A stretch of DNA of 64,000 nt from Lentimonas sp002292345 (GTDB lineage Bacteria; Verrucomicrobiota; Verrucomicrobiia; Opitutales; Coraliomargaritaceae): assembly GCA_964187655.1 (NCBI GenBank), contig CAXLMP010000007.1:1-64000 (forward strand). Direction: 5' to 3'. Shown piece by piece: positions 55,849-64,000 of this stretch; position 1 is the first letter of the stretch, and the number at the start of each line of letters is the position of its first letter. The notes below the pieces were generated by a model. That model saw nothing but the letters and a program-made list of their open reading frames with translations. It searched no databases and was not told the DNA's origin. The position numbers and the translations under genes were made by a program.

Positions 55849-57798
55849 ATGCCTCCGCGCTTTCGCATATTCATCACTCTGCTCTTGCTGACATTTTGCA
55901 CACTACATGCAAAGTCAGACGCCACGCGTATTGAGTTCTACTACGGTATTGCTGAAGGCAACTACCTGATTGGCGACCTCAAGGGAGCCGCTAATGGCGT
56001 CGAGCAAATGCTCAAAATCGATGCGGACTACGTGCCCGCACTGACACTAAAAACTCGGATTAAAATCGATCAAGGCGAGCCGCAAGTCGCACTCGAATCG
56101 GCCGATCACGCCATCTCGCTCGAACCCGAAATCTTAGAGCACTTGCTGCTCAAAGCACTCGTGCTCGGTAATATGAACCGTCGCGACGATGCTATTGCCG
56201 TCATTGAGCAGGTCATGCAAGCCGCGCCAATCGACGGCGACGACTACCGCGTAGCGAGCAAACTACTCGGCCTCCTGCTGATGGCCGAAGGCGATTGGGA
56301 TAACGCGGCCGAAACGTTCAATCAGATCTACCTAGATAATCCCGAAACCGCAGCGATCAGCCTCGAACTCGCCAGCGAAGCGTATCTCGAAAAAGCTGGC
56401 AATGCCCTCAATCAGGGCGACACGAGCGCAGCCGTCGATGCCATCACTCAAGCCCTTGAGGTGCACCAACAGCAACTAGGCGAAATCAGCTTTAAGCAGC
56501 GCACTGCCTTGCGCATGATGCGCGCTCGCGTGCTCACCCAAGCAGGCCGAGTTGACGAAGCGATCGAAGACCTGCAACTGATCACCAATCAACAACCCGA
56601 CAATCTAGAGGCATACGTCACCCTCGCCTCACTCTACGCCAGCGCTGAGCGATGGGATTCACTGCAAGGGATTGTCGAGCCCATCGCCGCAAATCCTGAG
56701 CTACAGGACATCGCTCTCTATCTGCAAGGCCGCACTGCACTCGCCAAAGGCCGCGCCGGCACCGCACGTGAAAAATTTGAAAGCGCGCTACGGTTGCTGC
56801 CCGATGGTCAAACCAAGCTACGTGCTTCGCTCGAATTTTACCACGGCGTCTGTTTCGACCAGACTGGCCGCAGAGCCGACGGCGATGTCGAAATCCTCAA
56901 GGCACTTGACGGTGGCTTCCGCCCTGAGAACGCAGGGGAAGCGATCTTAGCCAGCCGCACCCTGCTACGCGCCAAACAAACCAAACGTGCAATTACCACT
57001 CTCGAAGCCATTACGCTCAACCGCGTCAGCCCCTCCGCCGAGGCATGGAGCCTGCTCGGACGCGCCCATCTGAGCGACGACGCCACAGCACTCGCACTGA
57101 GCGCATTGAATCAATCACTCAGCATTCAGGCCAAGCAAGCTGATACGCTGGCACTTCGTGGTTCGCTACTGCGCAAACTGGGCGACCTGCAAGGCGCGGC
57201 CGCCGACACCGAAAGCGCACTGATCCTCGACCCCGGCAACCCCGCACTGACGTACAGCCTTGGCCTAATTCGCTTTCAACAAGGCGATCTCGTCGCCGCC
57301 GAGCAATCGATCGGACTCAGCGCACAACTACTGCCTAAAAACCCTGGCATACAACTTTTACATGCCCTACTGGCCTACAACATTGCCGCCCCGAAAACCG
57401 CCCGCAGCGCACTCGACTGCTATCTGGCACTGGTGCCCGAGCAGACCAATGAGTCCGCCTGGTACCTCGAATATACACTCGCCGCAGCAGCCGATGCCAA
57501 CCACGCAGCCCTGCAACTGAGTCAGCGGATTAAAGCCAGCGACGCCTCAGCAGCACTCAAGAACTTCCTCGGCTACATCAAAGGCGATCTCGACCGCAAA
57601 GCCGTACTCGACGCCGCCGGTCGTGCCGAAAAAGCAGTGGGTGCCCAACAACAAATTTGCGAAGCCGCTTACTGGCTGGCTCAGCATGAACGCCTCAGCC
57701 AGCATCTCACAGCAGCAGCCGAGCTCCTCAAGCTCGCCACCCAAATTGGCAACGCAGACATGCCCGAATTTCAGTTCGCGAAGTGGCAATTACAATAG
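55849..57798 (+). CDS. Second exported TPR protein of the cluster (649 aa)
   Basis: N-terminal signal peptide (IFITLLLLTFCTLHAKSDA), then at least twelve TPR units over the whole length, including GDLKGAANGVEQMLKIDADY, WDNAAETFNQIYLDNPETAA and VDEAIEDLQLITNQQPDNLE. It is unusually long compared with the single TPR protein of classic TonB2 loci. A periplasmic protein-protein interaction role is inferred. It closes the cluster; no obvious terminator follows, and the next gene is rpsO after about 290 bp. Confidence 0.87.
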   Translation: MPPRFRIFITLLLLTFCTLHAKSDATRIEFYYGIAEGNYLIGDLKGAANGVEQMLKIDADYVPALTLKTRIKIDQGEPQVALESADHAISLEPEILEHLLLKALVLGNMNRRDDAIAVIEQVMQAAPIDGDDYRVASKLLGLLLMAEGDWDNAAETFNQIYLDNPETAAISLELASEAYLEKAGNALNQGDTSAAVDAITQALEVHQQQLGEISFKQRTALRMMRARVLTQAGRVDEAIEDLQLITNQQPDNLEAYVTLASLYASAERWDSLQGIVEPIAANPELQDIALYLQGRTALAKGRAGTAREKFESALRLLPDGQTKLRASLEFYHGVCFDQTGRRADGDVEILKALDGGFRPENAGEAILASRTLLRAKQTKRAITTLEAITLNRVSPSAEAWSLLGRAHLSDDATALALSALNQSLSIQAKQADTLALRGSLLRKLGDLQGAAADTESALILDPGNPALTYSLGLIRFQQGDLVAAEQSIGLSAQLLPKNPGIQLLHALLAYNIAAPKTARSALDCYLALVPEQTNESAWYLEYTLAAAADANHAALQLSQRIKASDASAALKNFLGYIKGDLDRKAVLDAAGRAEKAVGAQQQICEAAYWLAQHERLSQHLTAAAELLKLATQIGNADMPEFQFAKWQLQ

Positions 57799-58086
57799 GT
57801 TTCATCGTCGATTACTGGGGAAATCTTTCAGCTCACCACTTACGAGGCGATAGTAGCGCACGAGCTACTTGACTCACCCTCAGCAAATTACGCACTTTTT
57901 CCTTGCACCAGCGCACCGAAAAGCCATGTTCCTGCCCTTCAGCGTTAGAGCTCACCTTGTGAAAGGTCAGTTCCTCGACTTCCCGTTCATCAAATTTGCG
58001 GGTATAACGGCTAAAACGGCTCAGTTGCGGTTTTAGCGGTTTCGAACACTCGAAGCTCAATAGTCGTGCAAAGAAACATCAATAAA

Positions 58087-58365
58087 ATGTCAGATATTAC
58101 AGATTCAATCGTAGACAAAGAAGCGATCATCAAAGAGTTCGCTCTTAAAGAAGGCGACACAGGCTCTTGCGAAGTACAGGTTGCACTCCTCACAGCACGT
58201 GTAAAGCACCTCACTGAGCACCTTCGTAGTAACCACAAGGACTTTCACTCACGTCGTGGCCTGATTGCCATGACCGCCCGTCGTCGTAAGCTGCTTGATT
58301 ACCTCAAACGTCAAGACTTCAATCGCTACACTGCGCTTATTACCAAGCTGCAGCTTCGTCGCTAG
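58087..58365 (+). CDS. rpsO: 30S ribosomal protein S15
   Basis: 92 aa. The S15 signature is complete: GDTGSCEVQVALLTARVKHL, THLKVHKKDHHSRRGL-like EHLRSNHKDFHSRRGL, and MTARRRKLLDYLKRQD. It binds 16S rRNA helices 20-22 in the platform. The ATG at 58087 (MSDITDSIVDKEAI) is preferred to a GTG seven codons upstream. The rpsO-pnp order is conserved in many bacteria; a terminator between the two suggests partial uncoupling. Confidence 0.96.
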   Translation: MSDITDSIVDKEAIIKEFALKEGDTGSCEVQVALLTARVKHLTEHLRSNHKDFHSRRGLIAMTARRRKLLDYLKRQDFNRYTALITKLQLRR

Positions 58366-58383
58366 TCAAATCACTTTCCTTAC

Positions 58384-58420
58384 AATGCCGGACTCTACTC
58401 GTGAGAATCCGGCATTTTTC
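58384..58420 (+). terminator. Intrinsic terminator of rpsO
   Basis: AATGCCGGA / TCCGGCATT nine-base stem with a 15-nt loop and five T residues, 18 bp after rpsO. As in the enterobacterial rpsO-pnp locus, a terminator separates the genes. Confidence 0.9.
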
Positions 58421-58461
58421 ATTTTGGGAGGGGGATTTCCAAAAAGTGCTCACCCTTAATA

Positions 58462-58529
58462 ATAATCCTACTCATACTCTTAATCTCCTCAAAGCATTCG
58501 GGATTAAGAGTGGGATTAAGATTTTTCAA
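58462..58529 (+). promoter_or_regulatory. Stem-loop in the pnp leader
   Basis: ACTCTTAATC (58476-58485) and GATTAAGAGT (58502-58511) form a perfect 10-bp stem around a 16-nt loop; flanking AATCCTACTC and TGGGATTAAG extend it imperfectly. In E. coli a leader stem-loop cut by RNase III mediates PNPase autocontrol. A like role here is inferred from position only. The sequence could instead be a dispersed AT-rich repeat. Confidence 0.5.
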
Positions 58530-58654
58530 TTTAGATTCGCCGGAACACTGTTTCGCGAGTCACACCAGAAGACCATGCCGATCATGGTCGGCGGCAATTA
58601 GGGTCAAACTCCCGACATGCCGTTGAATGCATAAAGCAAAAAACAAAGAAACGT

Positions 58655-60829
<2,175 letters not shown>

Positions 60830-60857
60830 TCGGACGCTGCAACACGTTTAACCCAAC

Positions 60858-60887
60858 AGCGGTCACCGAAAGGTGGCCGCTTTTTTT
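60858..60887 (+). terminator. Intrinsic terminator of pnp
   Basis: AGCGGTCACC-GAAA-GGTGGCCGCT: a 10-bp stem (one G-U pair) capped by a GAAA tetraloop, followed by seven T residues. Confidence 0.92.
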
Positions 60888-60935
60888 GGGCTCTTCGCTA
60901 ACATGTGTGCCGGCGTGAACTATAGGAACTCACCC

Positions 60936-61144
60936 AAAAAACCGCTCCGAGGAGCAGGTTTTAAAATGGTGGTGAAAGCCGGATTGGCTCACTGCGTTCG
61001 GCCCTGCGGGCTCGCGCTAAAGCGCGCCCCTTCTTCGCCCGCAAGCGGGCTACGTCAACCCAGCGGCTGGTTCTTCATCCGGCTCTCACCATAAAAAAAC
61101 CCGCTCCGAGGAGCGGGTTTTAAAATGGTGGTGAGAGCCGGATT
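60936..61144 (-). repeat. Tandem repeat of tRNA-Tyr 3' tail plus terminator
   Basis: The block formed by the tRNA 3' end and terminator (61093-61144) occurs again at 60936-60985, 159 bp further downstream in the direction of transcription. Each copy carries 19 nt of tRNA tail (61126-61144 and 60967-60985; on the sense strand AATCCGGCTCTCACCACCA with T for C at one place in copy 2), TTTTAAAA and the terminator stem. The spacer holds several GC hairpins (GCCCGC-TT-GCGGGC, CGCGC-TTTA-GCGCG) and a short inverted copy of the tail near 61074-61091. Confidence 0.88.
61093..61122 (-). terminator. Intrinsic terminator of tRNA-Tyr
   Basis: ACCCGCTCC / GGAGCGGGT stem followed by seven T residues on the leftward strand, a few bases after the encoded CCA. 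A slightly changed copy lies at 60936-60962. Confidence 0.9.
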
Positions 61145-61210
61145 CGAACCAGCGAACTCAAAGAGAATAGATTTACAGTCTACGTGCTTTAGCCACTTGC
61201 ATATCTCACC
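61126..61210 (-). tRNA. tRNA-Tyr (GTA), CCA encoded
   Basis: 85 nt on the minus strand. Acceptor GGTGAGA pairs with TCTCACC, discriminator A, CCA encoded. The anticodon stem GTAGA/TCTAT (one G-U pair) carries loop CTGTAAA, anticodon GTA. The long variable arm (TCTCTTTGAGTTC region) is the class II form typical of bacterial tyrosine tRNAs. The T-arm has GGTTCGAATCC. A TTGAAA/TAAAAC pair about 18 bp apart upstream is a candidate promoter. Its 3' tail is repeated downstream. Confidence 0.95.
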
Positions 61211-61537
61211 AAGGGGAAGCTCGGGACTGTAGGAGTGTTTTACAGCTTGCCAAGTAATTTTTTCAAATTTCTGCCTGGATTCACAAAAGATTTTTGCAAT
61301 ACCAGAGCTCGCTGTCAGGAAGCCCCTCGGCTACTTTTCTTTATAACTGCGCTGGAGATGCCCATGGAAGGTAGTAGCCTAAATAATTTGCCAAACTAGA
61401 TGCGAGGGCGCTTTGATAACACTCAGCGTTTTCTGAGGCTGTACAGACGTGCTACTGAGCATCGTCACACTGCACGATATCGCTCATCAGCAAATTGCAA
61501 TCGAAGAAAGGATCGATCGCCGGAGCGGCGCAACTGT
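61211..61537. other. Intergenic region, 327 bp
   Basis: It holds the probable tRNA-Tyr promoter at its left side and the end region of the leftward unknown gene at its right. No terminator with a T tract, repeat or small gene was recognised. A weak CTCAG/CTGAG stem occurs near 61420-61437. Confidence 0.4.
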
Positions 61538-62344
61538 CTAGGCAGAGCCAAATTGCATATTTAGGGCAAGCTCAGGTGCCAACGCCGAGAGTTGATCACG
61601 ATAACAACGGATGAAAGCTTGAAGATTCTGTTGGTCAATTTCGCGAGTATCGACGAACAGCCGATAGGCCAGCTCTGGCACGTCGTAGGAGATGGCCGAC
61701 ATCTCATCGATCAACGAACGAAGGTCATCCCTAGTCTGTAATGTAAAGTGGCATGACGCCGTCAATCGCTCGGCCCAAAGATCAAAATCGACAACCTTAT
61801 CAATGTGCACCATCTGACTCAAAGCTGCACCGATACAGACCAATAAACGTGTCCGCCGATTACTACGCCGCTTCGGCGCAACACGCCAGAACTGACGGAA
61901 GCCCTCGATAAAATAGGGCTGTTCTAAAAAGTGGTTAAAATCTTGCTCACGCTCGGCCAGTGGCAAGGCGCGCACTTGTGGGGCATGATATTGAGCAGTT
62001 TTCCAACGCATCACCCATGATTTCAGTGTGCCAAACTCAGTCGAGGGCATGGCTAAGCCATGCATCAAACTATGTGTCGCAGCTGCCTCACGGAGGCCTT
62101 CAGGTAAAAGCTTGAGAATGCCACTACCGAAGTAAGCGACATCGCGTGGTTGCAGCAAGTAAGCATCGATCCGCGCACGAATCGAGCGCTCCTCTTGTGC
62201 CGTCGGCGGGCCTTCCTCATACAGTTCAATGGTCCAACGTTGCAGTTCACCCAATGCATTCTCACCAGTAATAAATGCGTGAATATCCGACCAATGCTCG
62301 GAAGCTCGCGTGCCCGCCAGTTCCCAAGTCATACAATACGCCAT
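61538..62344 (-). CDS. Hypothetical protein, about 268 aa
   Basis: No family recognised. It is soluble and probably all-helical, with many Trp, His and Arg (ELAGTRASEHWSDIHAFITG, YFIEGFRQFWRVAPKRRSNR, TLQTRDDLRSLIDEMSAISY). A basic cluster KRRSNRRTR lies in the middle. No signal peptide is seen. The frame is open back to 62428, which would overlap the prepilin peptidase gene by 11 bp, but those extra 28 codons are AT-rich and unlike the rest, so 62344 is preferred. It follows the peptidase and aroE on the same strand. Confidence 0.62.
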   Translation of the reverse strand: MAYCMTWELAGTRASEHWSDIHAFITGENALGELQRWTIELYEEGPPTAQEERSIRARIDAYLLQPRDVAYFGSGILKLLPEGLREAAATHSLMHGLAMPSTEFGTLKSWVMRWKTAQYHAPQVRALPLAEREQDFNHFLEQPYFIEGFRQFWRVAPKRRSNRRTRLLVCIGAALSQMVHIDKVVDFDLWAERLTASCHFTLQTRDDLRSLIDEMSAISYDVPELAYRLFVDTREIDQQNLQAFIRCYRDQLSALAPELALNMQFGSA

Positions 62345-62417
62345 GCTGACGATAAGGAACTCTTCTGCTCCAGTTTTTTGTAATTTAGTCACCCGCAATT
62401 TAATGTTTAAAATTCGT

Positions 62418-63320
62418 TTACGAGCCAAAGAAAGAGACTACAAAATCCGCAAAGTAAGCATCCACATAACGGTCAAAGCCGAGGAAATAAACTAAGCCAC
62501 CCACCGCCAGCATCGGGCCGAAAGGGACTTGCGATCCAAACGCGACAGGCTCGTCACTGTCACTCGAGCCTCCTCCATGCTTCCAACCAAAGATGCGCCC
62601 AAGCAGCAACAATGGCAGTAAAATGAGCGTACCGATAAAGGCGCCGCCAAACATGGCAAAGACTGCGCCCTGCCAGCCACAGAATGCACCAATGAAGCCG
62701 ACAAATTTAACATCGCCCTCTCCCATCGCTGGCTTGCGAAAAACGATCTCGCCGAGCACCGCGATCCAATACACTAGCCCCGCACCAATTAGCGCACCAA
62801 TAATTGAGTGCACACCAGACTCGATATTCGCGATGATTAGTTGCCCTTCTACGCCTTGCAGCGACGGAAATAAAATCGACAGCAGCACACCAATCACCAT
62901 CCCACCGATAGAGAAACGATCTGGTATAATCATATGGTCCAGATCGATAAAAGTCGAACAGATCAAAAACGCAATAAACAGGAAGCCAATGATCGCGACC
63001 TGCGGTGGGTGTATCATCCATGACAAATAAAACAACACCCCTGTGAGCGTCTCAATCGTAGGATAGCGCACACTGAATTTCTCGCCACAGCAGCTCGCGC
63101 GACCACGCAGAAACAACCAAGTTAGGATCGGAATATTATTATACCAGGCAATCGCTTTGCCACAGGCGCAGGTCGAACCAGGAAACACCACCGACCGCTC
63201 GGCTGGAATACGGTAAATACAAACGTTCAGAAAGCTCCCTGTGATCGCTCCAAAAATGAAGCTAAACGTCGCGAAAAACCACGGAAAGTCGGCGTTAATA
63301 TAGGTAAAAGTCTCAATCAT
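62418..63320 (-). CDS. Prepilin peptidase (A24 family, GspO/PilD)
   Basis: 300 aa. An inner-membrane aspartic protease that cleaves and N-methylates type IV prepilins and pseudopilins. The N-terminal FGAITGSFLNVCIYRIP is the usual start. The zinc-type cysteines appear as CAC (51-53) and CC (77-78), a spacing tighter than the usual two CxxC pairs. Catalytic aspartates lie in FIDLDHMIIPDR (Asp126 or Asp128) and GEGDVKFVGFIGAF (GxGD). The start overlaps the end of aroE by eight bases, so the two are translationally coupled. Confidence 0.92.
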   Translation of the reverse strand: MIETFTYINADFPWFFATFSFIFGAITGSFLNVCIYRIPAERSVVFPGSTCACGKAIAWYNNIPILTWLFLRGRASCCGEKFSVRYPTIETLTGVLFYLSWMIHPPQVAIIGFLFIAFLICSTFIDLDHMIIPDRFSIGGMVIGVLLSILFPSLQGVEGQLIIANIESGVHSIIGALIGAGLVYWIAVLGEIVFRKPAMGEGDVKFVGFIGAFCGWQGAVFAMFGGAFIGTLILLPLLLLGRIFGWKHGGGSSDSDEPVAFGSQVPFGPMLAVGGLVYFLGFDRYVDAYFADFVVSFFGS

Positions 63321-64000
63321 AGCGGAGCGGAAGTTTCAAAGAATTACAGGCGGCAGTCATCATCGTATCGGCATCGATCGCACTGTGCGACCAAAGTTCA
63401 AGTGAGCGCGCACCTTGATGAATGAGCATGGATAGGCCATTCGCAATCGGCAGCCCGCGCGCACTTGCTTGCTCTAGCAAGGCAGTCTTGGTTGGATTAT
63501 AAATCATATCATAGACTTTCCAACCAGCAGGCAGTTGCGCCACGTCGATTGGTGCGGGATCGCTGGCTTGCAGGCCCAAAGAGGTCGCATTGACCACCAC
63601 GCCACACTCCGGCAAGTCTTGCGGCAAGTCATTCAAGGCAAACGTCTGTGTCGAGGTGCTGCCCGCTACTCCGTCGAGTACGGTCAGCAGATTCTGTAAC
63701 CGCTCGGGCGTGCGATTGCCGACATACAACTGCGCGCAACCAGAAAGCACACACTGCACCGCTGCGGCGCGGGCCGCGCCACCAGAACCGAGCAAGATCA
63801 CATTGGCATCTTTCAACGTCACGCCCAGATCCAACTCCAGCCCACGCGACAACCCATACCCATCGGTATTAAAGCCATCATAGCCGAGTTCATTCCAAAC
63901 CAGTGTATTCACCGCCCCCATACTTTGCGCATCAGGCGAGACGTCTTGGATCAAATCCAGCACCTGCACCTTATGTGGGATCGTCAGGTTCAATCCCAGA
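63313..64000 (-). CDS. aroE: Shikimate dehydrogenase, C-terminal part (5' end outside window)
   Basis: The frame stays open to the right edge, so the N-terminal residues are missing; about 229 are present. It reduces 3-dehydroshikimate with NADPH. Substrate-domain motif LNLTIPHKVQVLDL (catalytic Lys in PHK), AVNTLVWNELGYDGFNTDG, NADPH loop VILLGSGGAARAAAVQCVLS and NRTPERL, and the final GLSMLIHQGARSLELW. The stop overlaps the next gene, a prepilin peptidase, by eight bases. Confidence 0.94.
   Translation of the reverse strand, partial: LGLNLTIPHKVQVLDLIQDVSPDAQSMGAVNTLVWNELGYDGFNTDGYGLSRGLELDLGVTLKDANVILLGSGGAARAAAVQCVLSGCAQLYVGNRTPERLQNLLTVLDGVAGSTSTQTFALNDLPQDLPECGVVVNATSLGLQASDPAPIDVAQLPAGWKVYDMIYNPTKTALLEQASARGLPIANGLSMLIHQGARSLELWSHSAIDADTMMTAACNSLKLPLRYD

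Noticed and set aside
57833..58060. 75-codon leftward frame upstream of rpsO
   Set aside because: The composition (KVRNLLRVSQVARALLSPRKW) is somewhat protein-like, but it overlaps the rpsO promoter region, has no RBS and no recognised family. It is kept only as a remote possibility.

Overview
The window looks like core chromosome of a Gram-negative, heterotrophic member of the Verrucomicrobiota, most likely an Opitutae/Puniceicoccales relative. This is inferred from protein style and not from a marker tree. Supporting signs are a TonB-dependent receptor, several ExbB/ExbD channel sets, an L-fucose isomerase/mutarotase pair, a GTP-type PEP carboxykinase, a long PurF and a short ParC-type topoisomerase. 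Strong Shine-Dalgarno sequences are rare, and GC content is moderate. No prophage, transposase, CRISPR array or defence island is visible. The first gene (TonB-dependent receptor) and the last gene (aroE) run off the window.

Layout. 1-11 kb: outer-membrane receptor, purF, a cation efflux protein, an apaG/metallo-beta-lactamase RNase pair, bipA, a CvfB-like S1 protein and a site-2 protease. 11-19 kb: murJ-argH leftward, then rightward pta, a BioD-like/DRTGG protein (together a split Pta), xseB and dxs. 19-29 kb: a methyltransferase, ilvA, an auxin-efflux-type carrier and a SIS-domain protein, then leftward exbB-exbD, leuC-leuD, an HU protein and ygfZ with a small partner. 29-35 kb: DAHP synthase, malate dehydrogenase, a pseudopilin, tmRNA, a pentapeptide-repeat protein and msrA. 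35-41 kb: an AraC regulator divergent from fucI-fucU, a lipoprotein and pckG. 41-51 kb: parC, a metallo-hydrolase, an RNase D-like exonuclease, a large RG-rich protein, tRNA-Leu, a SET-domain protein and a GspE/PilB ATPase. 51-58 kb: a six-gene ExbB/ExbD energy-transduction cluster with DUF3450-like and TPR proteins but no tonB. 58-64 kb: rpsO-pnp, tRNA-Tyr, an unknown gene, a prepilin peptidase and aroE.

Functional links. Amino-acid synthesis genes (ilvA, leuCD, argH, aroE, DAHP synthase) and central carbon genes (mdh, pckG, pta) are scattered in small operons. Parts of a type IV pilus or type II secretion machine (GspE/PilB ATPase, prepilin peptidase, a pseudopilin) lie at three separate places.

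The most unusual signal is at the two tRNA genes. Downstream of both tRNA-Leu and tRNA-Tyr, the last 19-21 nt of the tRNA plus its intrinsic terminator are repeated once more, with a hairpin-rich spacer between copies and a period of roughly 145-160 bp. This resembles the tRNA-tail repeats of the Escherichia coli tyrT operon but occurs here at two unrelated tRNAs. The TonB-less transduction cluster and the RG-rich protein are the next most interesting items.
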